Source: Candidatus Aenigmatarchaeota archaeon
GTDB lineage: Archaea > Aenigmatarchaeota > Aenigmatarchaeia > GW2011-AR5
Reading direction: 5' to 3'
Assembly: GCA_016187365.1 (NCBI GenBank)
Contig: JACPJX010000020.1
Location: forward strand, 2,394 to 9,990
Length of the DNA stretch: 7,597 nt
A program made the translations under genes and the position numbers. The notes under the pieces are model-generated. The model saw nothing but the letters and a program-made list of their open reading frames with translations, had not been told where the DNA came from and searched no databases. Positions 1-4,406 of this stretch are shown one piece after another (within the stretch, counting starts at the first letter, position 1; each line of letters opens with the position of its first letter).

Positions 1-1
1 A

Positions 2-109
2 AATGAAAACAGGTATGAATCCATATTGGCTATCGGCGGCACAGAATGGATTGCCGTATGGTTCGATATGGGCGATAAAATATTGATAAAACATTTAGGA
101 AAGAGGTGA
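2..109 (+). CDS. C-terminal end of an unidentified protein, possible toxin partner (partial)
   Basis: Frame 2 is open from the window edge to a TGA at 107-109, giving 35 residues that include YESILAIGGTEWIAVWFDMG and end KHLGKR. The alternation of beta-strand-like segments and the basic end look like the C-terminus of a small globular protein. The stop codon is inside the ribosome binding site of the next gene, which starts 5 nt later, so the two are almost certainly co-transcribed and coupled. Zinc-finger/AbrB proteins like the next one are often antitoxins placed after small toxins (for example the DUF4258 or BrnT-like families), and the tail is compatible with such a fold. The toxin role is inference from position; the family cannot be named from 35 residues. 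Confidence 0.6.
   Translation, partial: NENRYESILAIGGTEWIAVWFDMGDKILIKHLGKR
103..108 (+). promoter_or_regulatory. Shine-Dalgarno site of the AbrB gene
   Basis: GAGGTG lies 5 nt before ATG 114 and matches the archaeal 16S anti-SD. It overlaps the TGA (107-109) of the upstream gene, which favours translational coupling. A leadered, SD-dependent start fits an internal operon gene. Confidence 0.75.
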
Positions 110-113
110 AAAA

Positions 114-422
114 ATGAAACTGACAAAATGCATGTGCGGCGGCAGTCTTGGCGATCTTGTCGTCGAAAAGGACGGGGTTAAGATGAAGGCACAGAAATGC
201 GGGAAATGCGGGGAAACTTATATACCGGGATCTGAAATGCTCAGATACGACATGATAAAGGGCAAAAGCTCGATGGTAAGGAAAGTCAGAAAATCGGGGG
301 ATTCGATGGTAGTCACGGTGCCAAAGCAGATAATAGAAAAATTCAATGTACATGACGGCGATGTAATAGCATTTGAGCCTCACGGGAAAGAAATAAAAAT
401 CAAGATAGTCCATGCCGAATAA
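114..422 (+). CDS. YgiT-like zinc finger plus SpoVT/AbrB DNA-binding protein, putative antitoxin
   Basis: This 102-aa protein has two parts. Residues 6-32 carry a treble-clef-like zinc site, CxC (C6, C8) followed by CxxC (C29, C32) and GETY, as in YgiT/MqsA-type zinc fingers. Residues 54-100 form a swapped-hairpin AbrB/MazE domain, seen as VRKSGDSMVVTVPKQIIEKF followed by the GD turn and an EIKIKI strand. AbrB-type domains bind operator DNA as dimers, and this pairing with a zinc finger is typical of antitoxins or autoregulators of toxin-antitoxin operons. The ATG at 114 is fixed by a strong SD. The gene starts 5 nt after the end of the upstream frame, its likely toxin partner. A general transcription regulator cannot be excluded. 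Confidence 0.85.
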   Translation: MKLTKCMCGGSLGDLVVEKDGVKMKAQKCGKCGETYIPGSEMLRYDMIKGKSSMVRKVRKSGDSMVVTVPKQIIEKFNVHDGDVIAFEPHGKEIKIKIVHAE

Positions 423-429
423 ATTCAAA

Positions 430-440
430 GGCTTTTAAAG
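430..440 (+). promoter_or_regulatory. Putative TATA box of rpoN
   Basis: GGCTTTTAAAG is centred near 436, about 25 bp before a predicted transcription start near 461. That leaves only a few nucleotides before the rpoN start codon (GTG 468 or TTG 465), so the mRNA would be nearly leaderless. Confidence 0.45.
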
Positions 441-467
441 TTGCTGTAAAGTAGAGTATAAGGTTTG

Positions 468-671
468 GTGATTGTTATTATTATTCCTGTGAGATGCACG
501 ACATGCGGGAAGGTTGTTGCCGGCCTCTACAATACATACAAGCAGCGCGTGGCAGGCGGCGAGAACTCGGCGAAGGTCATGGACGACCTCGGCCTCGAGA
601 GGTACTGCTGCAGGGCGCTGTTCCTGACGCACGTCGACATGCTCAGCAGGGTCGCGAAGTACAGGGTTTGA
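468..671 (+). CDS. rpoN: DNA-directed RNA polymerase subunit N (Rpo10)
   Basis: Rpo10 is a small zinc-binding assembly subunit of the archaeal RNA polymerase, orthologous to eukaryotic RPB10, and sits with Rpo3 and Rpo11 in the assembly platform. The protein shows the family signature: IIPVRCTTCGK near the N-terminus, VMDDLGLERYCCRA in the middle, and THVDML near the end. The zinc ligands are CxxC plus the adjacent CC pair. Its length (about 67 aa) is normal. The start is uncertain: there is no ATG, and GTG 468 or TTG 465 both give a short MVIV- or MIV-type extension before the conserved IIPVRC. A TATA box near 436 supports either. It stands alone here, without the ribosomal genes (L13, S9) that often accompany it. 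Confidence 0.95.
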   Translation: MIVIIIPVRCTTCGKVVAGLYNTYKQRVAGGENSAKVMDDLGLERYCCRALFLTHVDMLSRVAKYRV

Positions 672-680
672 TTATACTAT

Positions 681-690
681 CATTAAATAG
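681..690 (+). promoter_or_regulatory. Putative TATA box of the 712 gene
   Basis: CATTAAATAG is centred near 686, which puts transcription start at about 711. The following ATG is at 712, so the message would be leaderless; no SD is present. Confidence 0.45.
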
Positions 691-711
691 TTAATGTTGT
701 AAAATAAATCT

Positions 712-969
712 ATGGTACAACGTATACAACACATATTGACTTATATGGACAGATTGGAAGATGGTGAACATGTATCTTGTATAAGGGTATCGACTACAAG
801 ATGCCCCGGAGAACCATTCGAGACGATGGTTTTTTATAATCCGGGTTACCGGCCCGTTGGCGGATATTGCGAAAGAGGAAGTCTTGCAACCAGTCTTCAT
901 CTGGCTGCGGTAAGAGAATTTAAATCCCGTGGCTATGTTCCAGAATGGCATCGAGTTACAACCATATAA
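712..969 (+). CDS. Hypothetical 85-aa protein
   Basis: I do not recognise this protein. It starts at an ATG with a TATA box at leaderless spacing and ends at TAA 967-969. The sequence is mixed alpha/beta: an N-terminal helix-like part (IQHILTYMDRLEDGEH), a strand region (SCIRVSTTRCPGE, ETMVFYNPG), a glycine turn region (PVGGYCERG) and a helix (SLHLAAVREFKSRGY). No membrane segment or signal peptide is seen. Three cysteines are spread out and do not form a clear zinc site. The codons are AT-richer than those of rfcL or the RNase P genes, so the gene may be acquired or weakly expressed. Reality is supported by plausible composition and promoter spacing, not by homology. Confidence 0.55.
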   Translation: MVQRIQHILTYMDRLEDGEHVSCIRVSTTRCPGEPFETMVFYNPGYRPVGGYCERGSLATSLHLAAVREFKSRGYVPEWHRVTTI

Positions 970-971
970 AA
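963..971 (+). promoter_or_regulatory. Putative TATA box upstream of the hairpin region
   Basis: CATATAAAA overlaps the stop codon of the 85-aa gene and is one of the best TATA-like sequences in the window. About 25 bp downstream, near 992-993, the long hairpin begins exactly at its base. This placement suggests a dedicated promoter for a non-coding transcript. Confidence 0.4.
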
Positions 972-973
972 CA

Positions 974-992
974 GAGCGAGCCAATATCGCTT
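974..992 (+). repeat. Short hairpin H1
   Basis: AGCGA (975-979) pairs with TCGCT (987-991) around a 7-nt loop, and a G-T pair can extend it. It starts 5 nt after the stop codon of the 85-aa gene and is the first of five consecutive hairpins. Alone it would not be significant. Confidence 0.4.
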
Positions 993-1040
993 ATAGTTCT
1001 CCAAGGAAACATTCAGGATATTAGTTTCCTTGCGAACTAT
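993..1040 (+). repeat. Long hairpin H2
   Basis: ATAGTTC (993-999) pairs with GAACTAT (1034-1040), and CAAGGAAAC (1002-1010) pairs with GTTTCCTTG (1024-1032). A 2/1-nt internal loop separates the two helices, and the apical loop is 13 nt. That makes 16 perfect base pairs in a 48-nt element. Confidence 0.8.
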
Positions 1041-1064
1041 CTGCAAAGACAGAGTCTTTTGAGA

Positions 1065-1090
1065 TGTCAAAGAGCTTCGCTCTTTGCACA
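1065..1090 (+). repeat. Hairpin H4
   Basis: CAAAGAGC (1068-1075) pairs with GCTCTTTG (1079-1086) around a TTC loop. TGT (1065-1067) pairs with ACA (1088-1090) past one bulged C. Total 11 bp. A smaller hairpin, H3, lies just before it: AAAGAC (1045-1050) with GTCTTT (1054-1059). Confidence 0.75.
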
Positions 1091-1095
1091 TATGC

Positions 1096-1132
1096 GAAAC
1101 CAGAATTCATGTCTGGATTCTTTTCTGGTTTC
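1096..1132 (+). repeat. Hairpin H5
   Basis: GAAACCAGAA (1096-1105) and TTCTGGTTTC (1123-1132) form a perfect 10-bp inverted repeat around 17 nt. An alternative pairing, CCAGA (1100-1104) with TCTGG (1112-1116), competes with it, so this part could switch between two folds. Confidence 0.75.
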
Positions 1133-1206
1133 ACTATAATAAAGACATTTCGTAATTTCTGTAGGTTAATTATTCCTTATCATATATTTCCCGGTTACCG
1201 AAAGGT

Positions 1207-1230
1207 GCTTAAAAGGCTAGGCTTAAAAGG
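1207..1230 (+). promoter_or_regulatory. Tandem TATA-like repeats before the 1261 gene
   Basis: GCTTAAAAGG occurs twice, at 1207-1216 and 1221-1230, 14 bp apart. The second copy is centred near 1226 and predicts a start near 1251, giving a 10-nt leader before ATG 1261. The first copy could be an alternative promoter or part of a repressor or TFB-recognition arrangement. Confidence 0.4.
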
Positions 1231-1260
1231 GCTGGAGTCAAATAGTAATCGGTAATTGAC

Positions 1261-1686
1261 ATGGTAGCAATACCCGACAGGCTTGCGGGAGAACTGTTTT
1301 CAGACGGGCCCCTGCACAGCCGAAGCAGCCCGGATTTCAGGAAATATTTATCCCATTCATCTTACATGCCAGGGATAGCCCCGGACAGCTCCGTGCCAAG
1401 CGACGTGGTGCACCAGATAAGGCAGGCGCACGAAGAGGTGAGGATGGAGCCGAGGGTCGGAATCGTAGAGGAAAGAAACTACGGGAGAATTCCTGTCCAG
1501 ATAGACAGAAATCCGCCCTACCTTGGCGTGACCGAGTTCGGGCCGGGATACGACGGAGGCAGGCGCAGGATAACGGCAAGCAGGATAGGGATAAACAGCA
1601 ATGTAGGCAAGAGGGCAAAGCGCGTGGCGAAGCACGATAATGGAGTCATACGCAGAATTCGGCGGCATGAAAGCGGCGCCGCATGA
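1261..1686 (+). CDS. Hypothetical 141-aa protein, first of an overlapping pair
   Basis: I do not recognise this family. Codon use (AGG for Arg, ATA for Ile, many GGC and AGC) matches the sure genes of the window, and the antisense frame over the same DNA does not, so this strand is preferred. The first ~60 residues are Ser/Pro/His-rich and look flexible. A middle part has alternating charged strands (PRVGIVEERNYGRIPVQIDR) followed by PPYLGVTEFGPGYDGG. The C-terminus is strongly basic (GGRRRI, GKRAKRVAKH, VIRRIRRHES), which suggests nucleic-acid or ribosome binding; that is inference. There is no transmembrane segment. It overlaps the next gene by 47 nt, which implies co-translation. The start at ATG 1261 lacks an SD but fits the tandem TATA elements. 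Confidence 0.7.
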   Translation: MVAIPDRLAGELFSDGPLHSRSSPDFRKYLSHSSYMPGIAPDSSVPSDVVHQIRQAHEEVRMEPRVGIVEERNYGRIPVQIDRNPPYLGVTEFGPGYDGGRRRITASRIGINSNVGKRAKRVAKHDNGVIRRIRRHESGAA

Positions 1687-1948
1687 AAGGCATGAGATAA
1701 TACTCAAGACGCCATACACGCCGGCGATAAAATTCGGGATGTACGTCGACAAGTTCTACAGAAGCGAAGACGGCTCCCGCGGGTATGCAGCCTTCATCAG
1801 GGACATCCAGAAAAACATGTCGGCAAGGCAGACGCTGCTGCATCTTGGAGATAATATAAGAGAAGCCATGTCAAGAGGCGAAGACCCCATAAGGGCCACA
1901 GAAGAGCACTATGAAAGAGAAGCGGCCGCCGCGAGAAAAGCCGCTTAA
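1640..1948 (+). CDS. Hypothetical 102-aa protein, second of an overlapping pair
   Basis: This protein is not recognised. It has a short N-terminal part, a central segment with strands (HEIILKTPYTPAIKFGMYV), a Tyr/Asp-rich stretch (DKFYRSEDGSRGYAAFIRD), and a long helical C-terminus (residues ~60-102) ending in an Ala/Arg/Glu-rich tail that could form a coiled coil. It is predicted soluble. Codon use is that of the host genes. The start may be ATG 1640 (47-nt overlap with the gene before) or ATG 1667 (20-nt overlap); neither has a good SD, so coupling to the upstream gene is likely. Its TAA interlocks with the stop of the convergent zinc-finger gene. The two genes could be the halves of one protein split by a frameshift, but both have well-formed ends. 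Confidence 0.7.
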   Translation: MESYAEFGGMKAAPHERHEIILKTPYTPAIKFGMYVDKFYRSEDGSRGYAAFIRDIQKNMSARQTLLHLGDNIREAMSRGEDPIRATEEHYEREAAAARKAA

Positions 1949-2154
1949 GAAATAATGACCCTGTTCTTGCCTTTGAACCCGGAGCCTATCTTGGTTTCAG
2001 AAGGGACGTTGCCCTCCTCGAGGAGGCTCATCTCCTTCATCTTCTGCGTGTGGCCGCGGTTGTGCGCCTTCAGGGCAGCGACGCTTGAAAAGACGATGTT
2101 GCACCTTATGCATTTCACGCCCTTCTTTTTCGGCGGCCTTCCACGTTTCCTCAT
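1945..2154 (-). CDS. Small AT-hook-like plus C2H2 zinc-finger protein
   Basis: This 69-aa protein starts with RKRGRPPKKK, which contains the GRP core of an AT-hook flanked by basic residues, a minor-groove DNA-binding element. It continues with a classical C2H2 finger: C15-x2-C18-x12-H31-x3-H35, with the expected hydrophobic F22 and L28 between ligands. The C-terminus is polar and ends KGKNRVIIS. It is probably a DNA- or RNA-binding regulator or chromatin-associated protein; single C2H2 fingers are known in small archaeal proteins, but the AT-hook partner is unusual. ATG 2154 is 20-25 bp from a TATA box (2171-2180) shared with rfcL, so its mRNA is probably leaderless. Its stop overlaps the stop of the convergent gene by 4 nt. 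Confidence 0.8.
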   Translation of the reverse strand: MRKRGRPPKKKGVKCIRCNIVFSSVAALKAHNRGHTQKMKEMSLLEEGNVPSETKIGSGFKGKNRVIIS

Positions 2155-2170
2155 GACAATATTTTGCCGG

Positions 2171-2180
2171 AAAATTATAA
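2171..2180. promoter_or_regulatory. Shared TATA element between zinc-finger gene and rfcL
   Basis: AAAATTATAA contains the near-palindromic core AATTATAA, readable as TTATAATTTT on the other strand. To the left it lies about 21 bp from ATG 2154 (leaderless); to the right it predicts a start near 2201, about 20 nt before ATG 2221. It may serve both genes or be two overlapping boxes. Confidence 0.4.
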
Positions 2181-2220
2181 GAACATCATGCAGAAAAAGT
2201 TTTCTGGTTTATTATATAAG

Positions 2221-3321
2221 ATGCTTCTGGAAAAATACAGGCCGAAAAACCCGGCGGAATTCATCGGCAATGCCGCCGCTCTGGACGAGATGCGCAGATG
2301 GCTCGCCGGATGGCACCGCGGCCACGCCCTTATTGTCCACGGCCCCGCCGGCACCGGCAAGACGCTGGCTGTCAGGCTCCTGGCATGCGAACTCGGGTAC
2401 GAGCTGCTTGAGACAGGGGCCGACGAGAAGCGCGACACTGAATACGCCAGAAGGATAATATCGGCGTCGATGCAGCGCAGCTTTTCGCGCCGCAAAAAGC
2501 TCATACTGATGGACGACATGGAGCAGATAGAGTCAAAAAAACACATTGCAGAGCTGATAGAAAGGAGCCTTTATCCCGTGGTCATGACAGCTGAAAATGC
2601 CTACGAGGCCGGCCTGGCGCCGGTCAGGAGGATGTCCCATGTCATAAAATTCTCGAAGATAAGGTACGACTCGATATCAAAATTCCTTGCCAGGATATGC
2701 GCCAAAGAAGGCATCGCATACGAGGCGCGCGGCCTCGACCAGCTCGCAAGGATGGCAAACGGCGACATGAGGGCCGCGCTGCTGGACCTTGAACAGATGG
2801 AAAGCGTCGCGGCCGAGGCCGTTGCAGGAACGGGATACAGGGACGACAGCAGCGACATGTTCAGCACCGTCAGGATGGTCCTCAAGTCATCGTCCATGGA
2901 GGGCGCCTCCCTTGCACTGCAGAAGTGCGACGACCCGGAAAACGCCGGGAGATGGCTGGAGGAGAATATACCGGAGGAATACGACCGGCATGGCATCGCG
3001 GGCGCCTTCAATTTCATGTCAAAGTCCGACATCATGAATTCCCGCGTTATCAGGAGGCAGTCATGGAGCCTCGCTAAATACTCCTATGCATTCACCTTCC
3101 ACGGAACCGCGCTGAGCAAGAGCGCGCCGAGAGCAGGGTTTGCCAGGTACAGGCCGCCGCGGTTCTTCCCGAGGAAAAGCGACGAACCGCTCGAGAAATT
3201 CGCCGCTGCAATGCACGCGTCAAAGAGGAAGATTGACAGAAATTTCATACGGAGCATCGCAAAAAGCAGGAAAGTGCAGAACGACGTAGGGCTCACGAAG
3301 GAGGACATCCGGAGGCTTTAG
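2221..3321 (+). CDS. rfcL: Replication factor C large subunit (clamp loader)
   Basis: RfcL, with the small subunit RfcS, opens the PCNA ring and loads it on primer-template junctions. This 366-aa protein begins LLEKYRPKNPAEFIGN, the RFC box II-like N-terminus. Walker A is GPAGTGKT (residues 41-48), Walker B LILMDDME (94-101), sensor 1 VMTAEN (121-126), and sensor 2 GDMRAALLDLEQ (181-192). The C-terminal part is helical, as in the collar domain. Walker B has D-D where the family usually has D-E. The protein is shorter than many archaeal RfcL proteins (about 400-480 aa), and its C-terminus, ending LTKEDIRRL, shows no PIP box. ATG 2221 is chosen because KYRP lies within a few residues of the start in the family; ATG 2188 is in frame and cannot be excluded. 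The stop interlocks with the convergent pilin-like gene. Confidence 0.92.
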   Translation: MLLEKYRPKNPAEFIGNAAALDEMRRWLAGWHRGHALIVHGPAGTGKTLAVRLLACELGYELLETGADEKRDTEYARRIISASMQRSFSRRKKLILMDDMEQIESKKHIAELIERSLYPVVMTAENAYEAGLAPVRRMSHVIKFSKIRYDSISKFLARICAKEGIAYEARGLDQLARMANGDMRAALLDLEQMESVAAEAVAGTGYRDDSSDMFSTVRMVLKSSSMEGASLALQKCDDPENAGRWLEENIPEEYDRHGIAGAFNFMSKSDIMNSRVIRRQSWSLAKYSYAFTFHGTALSKSAPRAGFARYRPPRFFPRKSDEPLEKFAAAMHASKRKIDRNFIRSIAKSRKVQNDVGLTKEDIRRL

Positions 3322-3719
3322 ATTATCCCCGGTATGAGTTCGTCCGGGTCGACGTTCCGGTACAGCATGCCCTTCTCCGAGGCGATCATGAGCCCGAAAC
3401 TCTGCGCATCGCAACCGCTTATCGTGTAGTTCATGAAGAAGAAGTACCCCCGCGATTCCGCAAACTGCCTGGAGAAGCGCTCGAATTCCCCCATGTCCCT
3501 GGCGAAATCGCCTTCCCCTGACATGCATTTTGCCTCGACGTTGCCCTGCTGCTCAAGGATGTTGTTGAAGTAGAAATACTCGTTCCTGCGGCCGACATCA
3601 GACGCGTCCACGCCAAAGGATATGCGCATCATCGAGGATATGACAAGGAAGACGCCGCTTATCATCACGGCCGATATTATGAACCACTGGCCCTTACACG
3701 ACTGACACGACTTGCGCAT
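3318..3719 (-). CDS. Type IV pilin-like membrane-anchored protein
   Basis: This 133-aa protein has a short basic N-terminus (MRKSCQSCKG), then one hydrophobic segment of about 20 residues (QWFIISAVMISGVFLVIS, residues ~11-30) and a soluble remainder. The K-G-Q junction directly before the helix resembles class III signal peptides of archaeal pilins, cleaved by PibD-type peptidases, so the rest would face outside. Two later cysteines (in EAKCMSG and ISGCDAQ) could form a disulphide, and a CxxC pair lies in the cytoplasmic tail before the cut site. ATG 3719 is preferred over GTG 3728 because AGGTG lies 6 nt upstream. The first 26 nt overlap the end of the DUF424 gene in another frame. The specific family is not recognised, and pilus function is inference. 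Confidence 0.72.
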   Translation of the reverse strand: MRKSCQSCKGQWFIISAVMISGVFLVISSMMRISFGVDASDVGRRNEYFYFNNILEQQGNVEAKCMSGEGDFARDMGEFERFSRQFAESRGYFFFMNYTISGCDAQSFGLMIASEKGMLYRNVDPDELIPGII

Positions 3720-4002
3720 GGGGAACACCTGAAACCCTTAATATACATCCCTCGTCCACGATTCCTTTCTCCAGCATGATGCCGATTATTTTCTCCCCGA
3801 CCGCGTTGACTATGGTGCAGGACTCCATCAGGCTGACAATGCCGCTTTCATCGCGTTCTTCAGAAAAATAAAATTCTTCCGACACATGGATCCGCAGGCC
3901 ATCGTCCTCAAACACCATGCCGAGGACGGAGCTGTCGCAGACGGCCAGAATCCTGTCGCCGCCGGTGTCGAACACCCTGCAGCAGAACTTCTCGGGGCTC
4001 AT
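3694..4002 (-). CDS. DUF424 family protein
   Basis: This 102-aa protein matches the archaeal DUF424 pattern: an early strand (CCRVFDTGGDRILAVCD), LGMVFEDDGLRIHVSEEFYF in the middle, then a helix with CTIVNAVGEKIIGIMLEKGI, and the hallmark end RVSGVPHAQVV. Proteins of this family are small, widely conserved in archaea and of unknown biochemical function; they often lie beside aIF2-beta or other translation genes, as here. The ATG at 4002 overlaps the TGA of aIF2-beta (ATGA), and a GGAG-containing purine-rich stretch lies about 9 nt upstream. An earlier in-frame start would only add residues read from the out-of-frame end of aIF2-beta. The context points to translation, but no reaction can be assigned. 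Confidence 0.88.
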   Translation of the reverse strand: MSPEKFCCRVFDTGGDRILAVCDSSVLGMVFEDDGLRIHVSEEFYFSEERDESGIVSLMESCTIVNAVGEKIIGIMLEKGIVDEGCILRVSGVPHAQVVSVV

Positions 4003-4406
4003 GGCCTGAAGCTCCTCCTCGCCCCGCATGCCTGGCACTTTATGAAGGAGAATTTCCCTTCTTTCATAATGTCGGTGTCGGGCCTGCCGCACTCCCTGCA
4101 CATGACGAACTGGGACACGTATTCCTCTATGCGCTGGTTTATCATCCTGTCGCCTATCTTCCCGTTCAGGGCAAGCTCGTTGCCCTTCATCTCGCCGGGC
4201 ACGCCCAGTTCCTTGAACAGGAACTTCGCTATCTCGCCAGAATTCCGCCTCACCGACCTGGAGATTTCGGCAAAATTCTTTATGAACGTCACCTTTCCCG
4301 AAGCGTAGGTCACGGCCTTGGGAATCTCGAATCTCGAGCCGGACCTCTTTTCAGGAATGTTGTTCCTCGCCCTTTTCAGCATCTCAAGATATTCCATTTT
4401 TATCAT
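3999..4406 (-). CDS. eif2b: Translation initiation factor aIF2 subunit beta
   Basis: aIF2-beta is part of the heterotrimer that brings initiator Met-tRNA to the small ribosomal subunit. The 135-aa protein has the normal archaeal order: an N-terminal helix that contacts the gamma subunit (EYLEMLKRARNNIPEK), the central alpha/beta domain (RFEIPKAVTYASGKVTFIKN, ISRSVRRN, KFLFKELGVPGEM, ALNGKIGDRMINQRIEEYV), and a C-terminal zinc ribbon with CxxC in MCRECGRPDT and CxxC in KCQACGARR. All four zinc ligands are present. ATG 4406 overlaps the rnp2 end by 23 nt; ATG 4397 is an alternative that gives MEYLEML. The ribbon ends almost at the stop, so the C-terminus is compact. Its TGA overlaps the DUF424 start. 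Confidence 0.95.
   Translation of the reverse strand: MIKMEYLEMLKRARNNIPEKRSGSRFEIPKAVTYASGKVTFIKNFAEISRSVRRNSGEIAKFLFKELGVPGEMKGNELALNGKIGDRMINQRIEEYVSQFVMCRECGRPDTDIMKEGKFSFIKCQACGARRSFRP

Larger units (their letters stand above)
993..1135 (+). ncRNA. Candidate structured non-coding RNA
   Basis: Hairpins H2, H3, H4 and H5 follow each other with gaps of only 4-5 nt between 993 and 1132, in a stretch without a convincing coding frame. A TATA box at 963-971 predicts a start at the base of H2. The 3' end is not defined; the U-rich run near 1118-1124 and the AT-rich DNA after 1132 could contribute to termination. I matched it to no known family: no tRNA cloverleaf or T-loop, no C/D-box pair and no RNase P core motif. 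A 3'-UTR structure of the 85-aa gene, or a remnant of a mobile element, is also possible. The remaining intergenic DNA (1136-1206) is AT-rich with nothing else that I can support. Confidence 0.35.

Noticed and set aside
57..75. GGTTCGATATGGG resembling a tRNA T-arm
   Set aside because: No acceptor or anticodon stem can be built around it, and it is inside a coding frame.
494..694. 66-codon frame overlapping rpoN
   Set aside because: Arg/Gly-rich out-of-frame reading of rpoN; the Rpo10 signature lies in the other frame.
945..1255. Short plus-strand frames over the hairpin region
   Set aside because: No promoter or SD fits them, and they are dominated by translated inverted repeats with no protein-like pattern.
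1165..1260. Long-range pairing GTTAATTA with TAATTGAC, and TTACCG with CGGTAA, before the 1261 gene
   Set aside because: Short, partly wobble and competing helices over 50-90 nt; expected by chance in AT-rich DNA.
1357..1752. Open frame of 131 codons on the minus strand
   Set aside because: It lies across the two plus-strand genes, whose codon use matches the sure genes; this frame looks like the antisense shadow of AGG/ATA-rich coding DNA.
2601..3035. Open frame of 144 codons on the minus strand inside rfcL
   Set aside because: RfcL is certain from its AAA+ motifs in this stretch; the antisense frame is Ser/Ala-rich low-quality sequence.
4003..4101. Longer N-terminus for the DUF424 protein (start at 4101)
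   Set aside because: This part is the out-of-frame reading of the aIF2-beta zinc ribbon; ATG 4002, overlapping the TGA, gives the family length.
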